NCBI RefSeq assembly: GCF_003999975.1
Contig: NZ_RJAC01000023.1
Span: forward strand, 1-64,000
Source of the DNA: Actinoplanes solisilvae
GTDB lineage: Bacteria; Actinomycetota; Actinomycetes; Mycobacteriales; Micromonosporaceae
Direction of reading: 5' to 3'
Length of the DNA: 64,000 nucleotides
In this document: positions 41,853 to 50,989 of the stretch, piece after piece
How positions within the stretch are numbered: the first letter of the stretch is position 1
Layout of the letters: each line of letters starts with the position of its first letter
The notes under the pieces: generated by a model
Databases searched by the model: none
The model's input: only the letters and a program-made list of their open reading frames with translations
What the model was told of the DNA's origin: nothing
Made by a program: the position numbers and the translations under genes

Positions 41853-43490
41853 ATGACGTACGACTACGACGTCCTCGTCGTCGGTTCCGGGTTCGGCGGC
41901 AGCGTCAGCGCGCTGCGGCTGACCGAGAAGGGCTACCGGGTCGGGGTCCTCGAGGCCGGCCGGCGCTTCACCGACGACGAACTCCCCCGCACCTCGTGGC
42001 GGCTGCGCGGCTACGTCTTCGCGCCCGCGCTGCGCTGCTTCGGCATCCTGCGGCTGACCCTTTTGGACAACGTATTGATCATGTCGGGCGCCGGGGTCGG
42101 CGGCGGCTCGCTCGGCTACGCGAACACGCTCTACGAGCCCGGCGACCGTTTCTTCAACGATCCGCGCTGGTCAATGGTGACCGACTGGAAAGCCGAACTG
42201 GCCCCCGCCTACGACCAGGCCAAGCGCATGCTCGGCGTCACCGAGAATCCGCGCGAGACCCCGTCCGACCGCATTCTGCACCGGGTCGCCACCTCCTTGG
42301 GAGTCGAGAACACCTTCCGGCATACGCCCGTGGGGGTGCATTTCGGCGAGGCGGGCCGGGATCCGTACTTCGGCGGCGCCGGACCGGAAAGGGAATCGTG
42401 CACCTTCTGCGGGTCGTGCATGACGGGCTGCCGGGTCGGGGCGAAGAACACGGTCGTCAAGAACTACCTCTACCTCGCCGAAAAGGCGGGCGCCATGGTT
42501 CACCCGTTGACCACCGTCACCGACGTACGCCCTGGGTCTGACGGTTTCATCGTGCGAACTCGCCACACCGGCGGGATGCGGCGTCGCACCTTCACGGCCC
42601 GGCAGGTCGTTTTCGCGGCGGGCGCGCTCGGCACGCAGCGGCTGCTGCACCGGCTGCGCGACCGGGGCAGCCTCCCCCACGTCTCGCCGCGGTTGGGCGA
42701 ACTGAGCCGCACCAACTCGGAATCGATTCTCGGTGCCCGCACCCGCCACCACGACACCGACTTCAGCCACGGCGTGGCCATCACCTCGTCGATACACGTC
42801 GACGCCGACACGCACGTGGAGCCCGTCCGCTACGGCAAGGGCAGCAACCTGCTCGCCCTGCTCTCCACCGTCCTGATCGACGACGCGGGCGGCCGCTCCC
42901 GCCTGATCACCGGCCTGCGCGAACTGATCCGCGACCGCCGGAACCTACACCTGCTGGCCTGGCCGCGCGGCTGGTCGGAGCAGACGGTCGTGCTGCTGGC
43001 CATGCAGTCGCTCGACAACTCCATCACCGTCCACCGCCGCCGCGGCCGCCTGCGAACCCGGCAGGGCGTCGGCGCCCCCAACCCCGACTGGGTCCCGGCC
43101 GCCCACGACGTCGCCCGGCGCGCCGCCGCGGAGATCGACGGTGTCGCCCTCGGCGCGATGACCGAACTCGTCGGACGCCCGGTGACCGGCCACTTCCTGG
43201 GCGGCTGCGCGATCGGCCGGTCCCCCGCCGAAGGCGTCGTCGACCCGTACCACCGGCTCTTCGGCCACCCGGGGCTGCACGTCGTGGACGGCTCGGTGGT
43301 CGCCGCGAACCTGGGCGTCAACCCGTCTCTGACCATCACCGCGATGGCGGAGCGGGCGATGTCGCTGTGGCCCAACGCGGGTGAACCGGACGCCCGGCCG
43401 CCGGTGGGGTCGCCCTATCAGCGCCTGGCCGCGGTGGCTCCGTCTCGTCCGGCTGTTCCGGACGGTGCTCACGGCGCTCTGCGACTCTGA
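41853..43490 (+). CDS. GMC-family oxidoreductase (cholesterol-oxidase-like)
   Basis: 545-aa FAD enzyme. FAD motif VVGSGFGGSVSALRL at the N-terminus, GAGVGGGSLGYANTLYEP typical of cholesterol-oxidase-like GMC proteins, a Cys-rich CTFCGSCMTGCRVGAKNT (ferredoxin-like motif found in ChoD-type members), and the C-terminal active-site region GHFLGGCAIG with HVVDGSVVAANLGVNPSLTI. It probably oxidises a steroid or other alcohol. ATG 41853 is preferred to GTG 41838 because it starts directly before the FAD strand. It is divergent from an alpha/beta hydrolase. Confidence 0.92.
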   Translation: MTYDYDVLVVGSGFGGSVSALRLTEKGYRVGVLEAGRRFTDDELPRTSWRLRGYVFAPALRCFGILRLTLLDNVLIMSGAGVGGGSLGYANTLYEPGDRFFNDPRWSMVTDWKAELAPAYDQAKRMLGVTENPRETPSDRILHRVATSLGVENTFRHTPVGVHFGEAGRDPYFGGAGPERESCTFCGSCMTGCRVGAKNTVVKNYLYLAEKAGAMVHPLTTVTDVRPGSDGFIVRTRHTGGMRRRTFTARQVVFAAGALGTQRLLHRLRDRGSLPHVSPRLGELSRTNSESILGARTRHHDTDFSHGVAITSSIHVDADTHVEPVRYGKGSNLLALLSTVLIDDAGGRSRLITGLRELIRDRRNLHLLAWPRGWSEQTVVLLAMQSLDNSITVHRRRGRLRTRQGVGAPNPDWVPAAHDVARRAAAEIDGVALGAMTELVGRPVTGHFLGGCAIGRSPAEGVVDPYHRLFGHPGLHVVDGSVVAANLGVNPSLTITAMAERAMSLWPNAGEPDARPPVGSPYQRLAAVAPSRPAVPDGAHGALRL

Positions 43491-43511
43491 GGGCCGGTTA
43501 CGCTTCCGCGC

Positions 43512-44273
43512 ATGGCGGCAGAACGGGGCAGTTCAAGTCAGGCGTGGCAGGAACTCACCACCGACTATGAGCGGGCGCGCGCCCGGGACGATTCCTTGGA
43601 CCGGCTCGTCGAGTGGCCCGCTCAGCGAGAACTTCTCGGCGATGTCACCGGTCGCTCGATTCTGGACCTCGGCTGCGGCAACGGCGGCAAACTGGCCGAA
43701 CTGGTCCGCGCCGGCGCGGCCGCCTCCGCCGGTGTCGACATCGCGGGGAAGTTCATCACCTCCGCGCCGAGCGGCGTCGACCTGATCCGTGGTGACCTGT
43801 CCCATCCGGAGTCGGTGCCGGAGTTGCAGGGCCGCACTTTCGACCGGATCCTTTTCCTGCAGTCGTTCGGCTACGCGAAGGACCCGGTGCACACCTTGCG
43901 AGCCGCGCAAACGATGTTGAACCAGAACGGGTTCATTCTGCTCACGAGGACCCAGCCGATCCGGTACGCCGTCGAACAAGCCGAACGGAACGGGACCACG
44001 TTGGGCGAGGAGTATTTCTCCGAGGCCGACTACACCTACCGGAGCCGCTGGAACGAGAGCATCTCCCTGACCAAACGGGCCTACACCATGTCCGATCTGC
44101 TCAATGTGTTCAGCGCGGCACGGCTGTGGATCGAGACCGTCGTCGAACCCCAGCTCGATGACGAGGCGGCACGCCGCTACCCGCACAAGCAGGCGTACCT
44201 GAACAAGTACCTGGGCATCCTGATCTTCAAACTACGGCCCCTGGCCCCGGCCGAGTCCAAGCCGCCAAGCTGA
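43512..44273 (+). CDS. SAM-dependent methyltransferase
   Basis: 253-aa class I methyltransferase: motif I ILDLGCGNGGKLAEL (about residues 50-64), acidic end of strand 2 in AGVDIAG, motif post-I near GDLSHPES and LLTRTQP later. Substrate unknown. ATG 43512 is the only plausible start after the GMC gene, 21 bp away. Its 3' end overlaps the tail of the broken ATPase gene on the other strand. Confidence 0.9.
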   Translation: MAAERGSSSQAWQELTTDYERARARDDSLDRLVEWPAQRELLGDVTGRSILDLGCGNGGKLAELVRAGAAASAGVDIAGKFITSAPSGVDLIRGDLSHPESVPELQGRTFDRILFLQSFGYAKDPVHTLRAAQTMLNQNGFILLTRTQPIRYAVEQAERNGTTLGEEYFSEADYTYRSRWNESISLTKRAYTMSDLLNVFSAARLWIETVVEPQLDDEAARRYPHKQAYLNKYLGILIFKLRPLAPAESKPPS

Positions 44274-44659
44274 TGATCTCCGCCGCGATGTCGGCCACCA
44301 CACGATCGTCGGTCGCCACTCGATGAACCCAGTCGGGGCTCAACTGTTCGAGCTCCCGCGCCGCGACGTCGCTGCGGCGGACGTGCAGATCGTAGGCCGT
44401 CCCGACCTCACGCCGTGTAGATCAGGCGCCGATAGCCGGCCGAGCGATAGTTGGCCCACATCGCCGCCAGATTCCGCTCTGTCAGCCGATGCTCGCCCGG
44501 CGACGGAAACGCCAGCCCCAGGTTGTCGCCCTCGATCAGGCAGTGCTCGACCGCGGTGGCCGAGAGCTGGGCGTGCATCTCGTTGCCCACGCTGCTCTTA
44601 CCGGCCCCGGACCGCCCGCCCGCCCGCCCGCCCAGAAACAAAACCTCACTGCGCGCCAT
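44227..44659 (-). pseudogene. P-loop ATPase/kinase-like gene with an internal out-of-frame deletion
   Basis: The 5' part (ATG 44659) encodes VLFLGGRAGG-RSGAGKSSVGNE (P-loop), then EHCLIEGDNLGLAFPSPGEH and AAMWANYRSAGYRRLIYT, and stops at 44408. In another frame the 3' part follows at once (REVGTAYDLHVRRSD, ELEQLSPDWVHRVATDDRVV, DIAAEIISLA) to a stop at 44227. A normal protein of this kind is about 170-180 aa, so roughly 40-50 codons are missing at about 44410. A (GGGC)4 run has also added about four residues before the P-loop. Confidence 0.8.
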
Positions 44660-44716
44660 CCCCGGCAGCGTACCCATCGGGACCGATTGTCGTACCCCTC
44701 TGCGATGCTGCCGCGC

Positions 44717-45244
44717 ATGACTGTGGATCGATTCTGGGCACTCGTCGAGCAGGGCCGGGCCGGGGTGCACGACCCGTCCGACGCCGAGGCTGTCGCCGAT
44801 CGCACTCGGCAAGCGTTGACCGCGCTGCCGGCGGCCGAGGTCGCGGAGCTGAACCAGGCGCTGCACGACCTGATGGCGGACTCCTACCGGGTCGATCTGT
44901 GGGGTGCGGCCTATCAGCTCAACGGCGGCTGTTCCGACGACGGCTTCGAATACTTCCGCGGCTGGCTGCTAACCCAGGGCCGGGCGGTGTTCGAGCGGGT
45001 CGTCGCCGATCCGGACGCGCTCGCCGACCTGCCGGCGGTCCGGGACGCGGCCGGGACGACGCTGGACCTCGAGTGTGAGGACATGTTCGGTGTCGTCGCC
45101 GACGCGTACCACGCTCTCACCGGCACGTATGAGCTGCCCAGAACCGAGGGCCGCTACCCGGAGTTGGGCCGTTTCTGGGATTTCGACGACGATGACGAAT
45201 TCCGCCGTCGTCTCCCCCGTCTGTCGATCCTGCTCGAGGACTGA
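44717..45244 (+). CDS. DUF4240-family protein
   Basis: 175-aa protein with the DUF4240 pattern: TVDRFWALVEQGR at the N-terminus, then LPAAEVAELNQALHDLMADSYR and CSDDGFEYFRGWLLTQGRAVFERVVADPD. Function unknown; members often sit near WGR or HEAT-repeat proteins. ATG 44717 matches the family's start; ATG 44705 is possible. Confidence 0.88.
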   Translation: MTVDRFWALVEQGRAGVHDPSDAEAVADRTRQALTALPAAEVAELNQALHDLMADSYRVDLWGAAYQLNGGCSDDGFEYFRGWLLTQGRAVFERVVADPDALADLPAVRDAAGTTLDLECEDMFGVVADAYHALTGTYELPRTEGRYPELGRFWDFDDDDEFRRRLPRLSILLED

Positions 45245-45254
45245 AGCGGTGCTG

Positions 45255-46031
45255 ATGTCTGTTGTGGTGGCTCAGGTTCCTGTCCGGTGGGATGTGGACG
45301 CCAATCTCCGTACGGTGATTGATGTTCTCGACGAGGCGCAGGGCGGGGATGCCGTCGTCTTCCCGGAGGGCATGTTGTCGGGGTATGACGAAGATCTGGC
45401 TCCGCTCGACGCGCTCGACCCCGCGACCGTCGATCACGCCGTCGCCCAGGTCGCCGCGATGGCCCGGCAGAAGCGGGTGAGTGTCTTCTGCGGCTCGCTG
45501 CTGGCCTCAGGCGGCGGGTGGCACAACGCCGGGCTGTTCTTCGACGCCGAGGGCGGCCATTCGGCGTACCGGAAAATCAACCTGGCGATGAACGAGCGCG
45601 GGCGCCTGCAACCCGGCGACGATCTGCCGACGGTCGATGTCTCCTGTGGTGGGGAAACGGTCACGGCGGCGATTCAGCTCTGCCGGGAGATTCGGTTTCC
45701 CGAGCAGTGGCAGCATCTCGCCGCGCAGGGGGCGCAGGTCTTCTTCTACCTCACCAACGCGGCCAACACCCGCGAGCCGCAGGGCGTCTGGCGCAGTCAT
45801 CTGATCAGCCGGGCCGCCGAGAATCAGCGCTTTCTCGTCTCGGCCAACATCGCGCATCCCGATCAGCACTGCCCGAGCATGGTGGTGTCCCCGCGTGGCG
45901 AGGTCCTCGCCGAGCTGCCCGCCGGCCGCACCGACATCCTTCGACAGGTCGTCGACCTCGATGCGACCAGCGGGTGGTATCTCGGGCAGCGCCGCCAGGA
46001 CGTTATCGCGCTGAACTACCGGCCGTCGTGA
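45255..46031 (+). CDS. Carbon-nitrogen hydrolase (nitrilase superfamily amidohydrolase)
   Basis: 258-aa nitrilase-superfamily enzyme. Catalytic triad: Glu in VVFPEGMLSGYD (about residue 36), Lys in YRKINLAMNERG (about 103) and Cys in AIQLCREIRFPEQW (about 136). It hydrolyses amides or N-carbamoyl compounds; the substrate is open. ATG 45255 is preferred to GTG 45249. It lies 10 bp after the DUF4240 gene, and its 3' end overlaps the convergent oxidoreductase by 29 bp. Confidence 0.9.
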   Translation: MSVVVAQVPVRWDVDANLRTVIDVLDEAQGGDAVVFPEGMLSGYDEDLAPLDALDPATVDHAVAQVAAMARQKRVSVFCGSLLASGGGWHNAGLFFDAEGGHSAYRKINLAMNERGRLQPGDDLPTVDVSCGGETVTAAIQLCREIRFPEQWQHLAAQGAQVFFYLTNAANTREPQGVWRSHLISRAAENQRFLVSANIAHPDQHCPSMVVSPRGEVLAELPAGRTDILRQVVDLDATSGWYLGQRRQDVIALNYRPS

Positions 46032-47154
46032 GGTCCGCCGAGGTGTGACGGCGGCGGGTCGGCATCATGACGGTCGGGTGGCCGACGCTCCACGCCGCGC
46101 CCGCGCAGATGAACTCCTTGATGCGCGCGGCGGGACGGCCCGTGATCGCGGTCGCCTTGGCCCGGTCGTCGGCGGTGACGAATTGGATGATGCCGTCGCG
46201 CCGGCCCAGGCTGATGCACTGGTTGAAGTAGCGCAACGGCGTCGTGGGCAGGTCGCCCCCGGCCAGACGCGCGACGATGGAGTCGGCCGCCTGCCAGGCC
46301 GTCGGGATGCCGGACGCGCACGACATCCGCAGCGGCTTGCCGCCCGCGCCCTCGGCGTACGCGGTGTCGCCCACGGCGTAAACGTCGGGGTGGGACACCG
46401 ACCGCATCGTGCCGTCGACGACGACCTGGCCGTTGCCGGCGACGGCCAGGCCCGACGCGGCCGCGATGGGGTAGGTGGCGAAACCGCCCGTCCACACGGT
46501 CACCGCGGCCGGAATCAGCCTTCCGGTGTCGGTGAGGCCGCCGCGGTCGTCGACGCCGGCGATGTCGGCGCGCTCGTGGACCGTGATGCCGAGCCTGTCG
46601 AGAGCAGAGCGCAGATGGACGCGGGCCTTGTCGCCGAGCCAGTCGCCGGCGTCGCCGCGGGCGGCGATCGCGATCTGCAGGTCGGGCCGGGACTCGGCGA
46701 GTTCGGTGGCCGTCTCGATGCCGGTCAGGCCTCCACCCACGACCAGTACCGTCGCGCCCGCGCCGAGATCGTCGAGGCGGCCGCGCAGTGCCAGGGCGGC
46801 CGGCCGGGACGCGACGTGGTGCCCGTGGCCGGTGACGGTGCTGCCCAGCGCGTAGACGAGGGTGTCGTACTCGATCTCGCTTTCGGACAGGGTGACGGAC
46901 TTGCGGTCGGGGTCGACGGCGGAGACCCGATCGTGGCGCAGAGTGATGTGTGTGCCCGCGAAGACGTCACGCAGCGGGCGGGGCGGCAGGTCCTGGCCGG
47001 CGGCGAGCTGGTGCAGGCGGACCCGTTCGACGAAGTCGGGCTCGGCGTTGACGAGGGTGATCTCGGTGTCGGCGGGGTGCAGGCGCCGGGCGAGGCGGCC
47101 CGCGGTGTGCGCGCCGGCATATCCGGCTCCGAGGACGACGATGCGGTGCTTCAT
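46003..47154 (-). CDS. NAD(P)/FAD-dependent oxidoreductase (NDH-2-like)
   Basis: 383-aa flavoprotein. FAD motif VVLGAGYAGAHTAGRL at the N-terminus, NAD motif VLVVGGGLTGIETATEL (about residues 137-153), C-terminal FAD contact SHPDVYAVGDTAY, and a short C-terminal region with no obvious membrane anchor. Similar to type II NADH dehydrogenases and related disulfide-type reductases. It follows the ECF41 sigma gene by 84 bp on the same strand; ECF41 genes are usually beside such oxidoreductases and control them. Confidence 0.9.
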   Translation of the reverse strand: MKHRIVVLGAGYAGAHTAGRLARRLHPADTEITLVNAEPDFVERVRLHQLAAGQDLPPRPLRDVFAGTHITLRHDRVSAVDPDRKSVTLSESEIEYDTLVYALGSTVTGHGHHVASRPAALALRGRLDDLGAGATVLVVGGGLTGIETATELAESRPDLQIAIAARGDAGDWLGDKARVHLRSALDRLGITVHERADIAGVDDRGGLTDTGRLIPAAVTVWTGGFATYPIAAASGLAVAGNGQVVVDGTMRSVSHPDVYAVGDTAYAEGAGGKPLRMSCASGIPTAWQAADSIVARLAGGDLPTTPLRYFNQCISLGRRDGIIQFVTADDRAKATAITGRPAARIKEFICAGAAWSVGHPTVMMPTRRRHTSADLTTAGSSAR

Positions 47155-47238
47155 GGGTGCGCTCCTGTTCGGTCGGCGTGCTCGGTTCCTGAACCGGGCA
47201 GCGACGCGATCCCTGACAGTGCGCGGCTATGACCTAGG

Positions 47239-48177
47239 TCACCACTCCATGATCGCTCCCTCGTGCTCGGCCTCGGACCACAGCCGGGAGAGGCGTACGA
47301 GTTTGTCGGGGTTGGCCTGCACGTGCAGGGCGACGATGCCCTCGTCGGTGAGCCGCAGCGTGATCACGCCGATGACCCGCTCACCGACGACGAACACCAT
47401 CGCCGGGTCGCTGTTGACGACGGCGGCGTGGATGGCGACGGGGCCGTCGACGAACCGCTGGACGACGGCGGGCCTGAACGAGCCGCGCAGGAAACGCGCG
47501 ATGGCCAGCGCGCCGACCACCGGTGTGCCGCGGGCGGGAACCTGACCGCCGCCGTCGGCGACACTCACCGCGTCGCCGGTCAGCAGCCGCACCAGCGGGC
47601 CGGTGTCGCCGCTCATGGTCGCGGCCAGGAACTCCTCGACGACCTTGCGAGCGGCGCCGGGGTCGGTCTCCGTGCGGGCCGGGCCGGTGGCCAGATGTTG
47701 CCGGGCGCGGCGCAGCAGTTGCTGGCTGTTCGACTCGCTGAGGTCGAGCATGTCGGCGATCTCGGCGTGGGCGTAGCCGAACGCCTCGCGCAGCACGTAG
47801 ACCACGCGCTCGTTGGCGGGCAGCCGCTCCATGAGGGTGAGCACGGCGAACGACACCGAGTCGCGCTGTTCGGCGGTCTCGGCCGGGCCGAGCATGCGGT
47901 CGCCGTCGAGGATCGGCTCGGGCAGCCACTGCCCCACATAGCTCTCGCGCCGCGCCCGCGCCGAGGTGAGCTGGTTGAGGCAGATGTTGGTCAGCGCTTT
48001 GGTCAGCCAGGCCTCGGGCGTACGGATCCACTCCCGATCGGCGGTCTGCCAGCGCAGGAACGTGTCCTGTACGGCGTCCTCGGCGTCGCCGGCCGAGCCC
48101 AGCAGGCGGTAGGCGATCGCCTCGAGGCGCCCCCGGGACCGCTCGAAGACCTCGACCTCACGCACGCTGAGCGACAT
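47239..48177 (-). CDS. ECF41-family RNA polymerase sigma factor (SigJ-like)
   Basis: 312-aa sigma factor with region 2 (RLEAIAYRLLGSAGDAEDAVQDTFLRW) and region 4 (LPANERVVYVLREAFGYAHAEIADML), then the SnoaL-like C-terminal domain that marks ECF41. Both group hallmarks are seen: WLPEP in the linker and DGGGQVPA (consensus DGGGKVPA) in the C-terminal domain, which modulates activity in place of an anti-sigma factor. ATG 48177 starts just before region 2. It probably drives its own operon with the flavoprotein. Confidence 0.93.
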   Translation of the reverse strand: MSLSVREVEVFERSRGRLEAIAYRLLGSAGDAEDAVQDTFLRWQTADREWIRTPEAWLTKALTNICLNQLTSARARRESYVGQWLPEPILDGDRMLGPAETAEQRDSVSFAVLTLMERLPANERVVYVLREAFGYAHAEIADMLDLSESNSQQLLRRARQHLATGPARTETDPGAARKVVEEFLAATMSGDTGPLVRLLTGDAVSVADGGGQVPARGTPVVGALAIARFLRGSFRPAVVQRFVDGPVAIHAAVVNSDPAMVFVVGERVIGVITLRLTDEGIVALHVQANPDKLVRLSRLWSEAEHEGAIMEW

Positions 48178-48241
48178 GCGCCTAACCGTGCCATACGCCC
48201 GCCCGCCGGAAAATGTCATACCCGGGTCGTAAGGTCGCGTC

Positions 48242-49366
48242 GTGTTCGAAACGCTGCATGACGTGCCCTGGTCCGACATCGACCACGCCTACGGCCCCGC
48301 CGATGACGTGCCCGCCGCGCTGCGGGCGCTCCTGTCCGACGACGCCGACGTGCGGAAGAAAACCCTCTGGACGCTCTACGGCAACATCTTCCACCAGGGC
48401 ACCCGTTACGAGGCGAGCTCCTACGCGGTGCCGTTCCTGCTCGAGCTGGTGGCCGACCCGTCGACTCCCGACCGGCCGGCGCTGATCGAGCTGCTGGTCG
48501 CGCTGGCCATCGGCTACGACGAGTCCTACCTGCCCGACGGTTTCCCGATCGGCGAGCTGCGCGCGGGCGCGGCCGGCGGCGCCGAGCTGCTGCGCGACGG
48601 CGGTGGCGGCTTCGAACGATTCGAGTCCCTCGACGAGCAAGATCAAAGTCGGCTGCAGGCGCGCATCGAGCTCAACGTCTACGAGGCGGTCGCGGCGGGC
48701 ACGCCGACCCTGGTCCGGCTGCTGGGCGACGCCGCTCCCGAGGTGCGCCGCCAGGCCGCTTACGCGCTCGGCTGGTTCCCCGAGTCGGCCCCGCTCAGCC
48801 TGCCCGCGCTGCGCGCCGCGACCGCCGACCCCGACCCCACGGTCGCGGCCACGGCTCTGATCGCCCTCGGTCTGCTCGACGACGCCCGCGCGATGATGCT
48901 GGCCCTCCTCACCGGCGACTCCCCCGAGATCGTCCGCGCCGCGGCCGCCGTCGCCCTGGCCCGCCGGCACGTCTCGACGCCCGCCGTGGTGTCCGAGCTT
49001 CTGCGGGCCACGTCCTCCGAACTGCCCTTCCTCGGCGCAGACCTGGCCGGTCTGGCCGCCCTGTCCCTGCGCCGGGTTCTCGCCGACGACTCCGAGCAGG
49101 CGATCGACATGCTGCTGGGGCGGCTGGCCACGGGCTCGCTCGCCATCGCGCAAGAGCTGGTGCGCCGGGCCTTCCCCGACGGCCCCGTGCCCTCGGGAAC
49201 CCCGTTCGACGATCTCACCGCGGGTCAGAAACGGGTGGTCCACGCTCTCGCTGACACGCCCTCGGTCTGGCGGCTGGGCAACTTCTTCTGGGTGGTCGGC
49301 GCACACGGCCTGCCGAACAGCGCCGAGAAGATGCGCGCCTACGCCGGCACGGTGAACACGCCGTAG
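48242..49366 (+). CDS. HEAT-repeat protein
   Basis: 374-aa helical repeat protein. Repeats such as LLGDAAPEVRRQAAYALGWFP and ATADPDPTVAATALIALGLLDD have the HEAT pattern. Likely a protein-protein interaction scaffold; the function is not known. It starts at GTG 48242 (CTG-CAT-GAC-GTG-PWSD follows), 64 bp from the divergent sigma gene. Its 3' end overlaps the GH13 gene by 28 bp. Confidence 0.85.
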   Translation: MFETLHDVPWSDIDHAYGPADDVPAALRALLSDDADVRKKTLWTLYGNIFHQGTRYEASSYAVPFLLELVADPSTPDRPALIELLVALAIGYDESYLPDGFPIGELRAGAAGGAELLRDGGGGFERFESLDEQDQSRLQARIELNVYEAVAAGTPTLVRLLGDAAPEVRRQAAYALGWFPESAPLSLPALRAATADPDPTVAATALIALGLLDDARAMMLALLTGDSPEIVRAAAAVALARRHVSTPAVVSELLRATSSELPFLGADLAGLAALSLRRVLADDSEQAIDMLLGRLATGSLAIAQELVRRAFPDGPVPSGTPFDDLTAGQKRVVHALADTPSVWRLGNFFWVVGAHGLPNSAEKMRAYAGTVNTP

Positions 49367-50937
49367 CCGAACCCGTCGACGCGCAGCTCGCCGGGCCGGG
49401 CCGCGATGCCTGACGCCCAGACCGGTTCCGCTCCGTCGACCGCCAGGGTGGCCGGCTCGCGGCGCGGGTTGACCACGACGAGATGGGAGTCGCCACGGAC
49501 GTACGCGAAGGGGTAGCTCTCCGAGACGACGCGGGTCGGCGCCCGGGTGCCGAGGGCGGGCGTGGCCTGCCGCAGGGCGATCAGCTCACGTACGAGGTTC
49601 AGCGTCGAGGCCGGGTCGTCCTGCTGCGCGGCCACGGTCGGGCGGGCCGGGTCGGGGTCGATCGGCAGGTAGAGCCGGGCGGGGTCGGCGGTCGAGAAGC
49701 CGGCGTTGGGGCCGTCGTCCCATTGCATGGGGGTGCGGCAGCCCGCCCGGTTGTACCCGGGGTCGCAGACCGAGCCCTCCACGTTCGGCAACCCGGGCAG
49801 GTAACGCATGCCGATCTCGTCGCCGTAGTAGAGGCACGGGATGCTGCCCCACGTGAAGAGCAGGGTCAGCGCGGCCCCGAGCTGCTCGGCGGTGCGCGGC
49901 CCGCAGCTCAGCCGGTCGAAGTCGTGGTCGGCCGTCGCCAAGATGATCGGCCGGTCGGGGTGCCCGTCGCGCGCGACCGCCCACGCGTCGAGGAACGGCT
50001 TGGTGCTGCCCTTGCCGGCCGCGTCGAAGAACGGTTCGCGCGGCTCCTGGAACGGCAGCCGCCCCGCGAACTGGTTGTTGAACAGGCTGGCGTGCGCGTC
50101 GTGGATGACCAGGAAGAAGTCGGCGTCGAAGGCGAGCTCCCCACCCGTACGCGGCTCGGATCCCTCGGGAATCAGCACAGCGTCGGGATAGTCGGTCTCG
50201 AGCCACGAACGGATCTCCCACCAGAGCGCGACCGTCTCGACGTACCCCTGTTCCAGCTCCTCGTCCTTGACCAGCGAGAACGCCATGTCGACCCGGAATC
50301 CGGCGACGCCGAGGTCGAGCCAGTGGGCGATGATGTCCTTGAGCGCCTGCCGGTTGCGCAGCGGTCCGGGGGCGTCGATCGCGTCGCGCCACGGCTGACT
50401 GGACGACCCGTTGATCCAGCCGAAGTTCAGTGCGGGCTGCTGGTCGTAGAAGTTCTTGAGATACCACCCCGGGCGCGGCCCCGGCGAGCGCACCCAGGCG
50501 GGCGTTCCCGGCTGGTCGAGCGCCCACGCGCTGTCCGGCAGTTCCGCGGCCCAGATGTAGCGATCGCCCTCGGCGGAGGGCCCGTCGGCGGCCAGCTCCT
50601 GCTGGAACCACGGGTGCTCGATCGACGTGTGTCCCGCGACCAGGTCGAGCAGGACGCGAATACCGCGCGAGCGTGCCTTGTCCACGAGCTCGGCCATGTC
50701 GGCGTTGGTCCCGTAACGCGGCGCGATCCTCAGGTAGTCGCTCACGTCGTAGCCCGCGTCGACGAACGGCGAGGCGAAGCACGGGTTGAACCAGATCGTG
50801 TTCACGCCCAACGACGCGATGTGATCGAGCCGATCGATCACCCCGCGCAGGTCCCCCACGCCGTCACCGTCGGCGTCGGCGAACGACTGGGGATAGATCT
50901 CGTACAGCACCGCGTCGGCCAGCCATTCACGCCCCAT
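49339..50937 (-). CDS. GH13 alpha-amylase-family glycosidase
   Basis: 532-aa GH13 enzyme. Region I is LVAGHTS (DxxxNH altered), region II GVAGFRVDMAF (nucleophile Asp), region III LIPEGSEP (general acid Glu in E-G/S context) and region IV ATADHDFDR (HD of the NHD motif). N-terminus AVLYEIYPQSFADADGDGVGDL is typical of alpha-glucosidase/trehalose-synthase-like members. No signal peptide, so intracellular. The ATG at 50937 shares bases with a possible ATG of the divergent hydrolase. Confidence 0.9.
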   Translation of the reverse strand: MGREWLADAVLYEIYPQSFADADGDGVGDLRGVIDRLDHIASLGVNTIWFNPCFASPFVDAGYDVSDYLRIAPRYGTNADMAELVDKARSRGIRVLLDLVAGHTSIEHPWFQQELAADGPSAEGDRYIWAAELPDSAWALDQPGTPAWVRSPGPRPGWYLKNFYDQQPALNFGWINGSSSQPWRDAIDAPGPLRNRQALKDIIAHWLDLGVAGFRVDMAFSLVKDEELEQGYVETVALWWEIRSWLETDYPDAVLIPEGSEPRTGGELAFDADFFLVIHDAHASLFNNQFAGRLPFQEPREPFFDAAGKGSTKPFLDAWAVARDGHPDRPIILATADHDFDRLSCGPRTAEQLGAALTLLFTWGSIPCLYYGDEIGMRYLPGLPNVEGSVCDPGYNRAGCRTPMQWDDGPNAGFSTADPARLYLPIDPDPARPTVAAQQDDPASTLNLVRELIALRQATPALGTRAPTRVVSESYPFAYVRGDSHLVVVNPRREPATLAVDGAEPVWASGIAARPGELRVDGFGYGVFTVPA

Positions 50938-50989
50938 GAACGCCAAGCTAAGCAGACTCATCCAGCCGCCGCTGGGTACGGGGTGGGAC

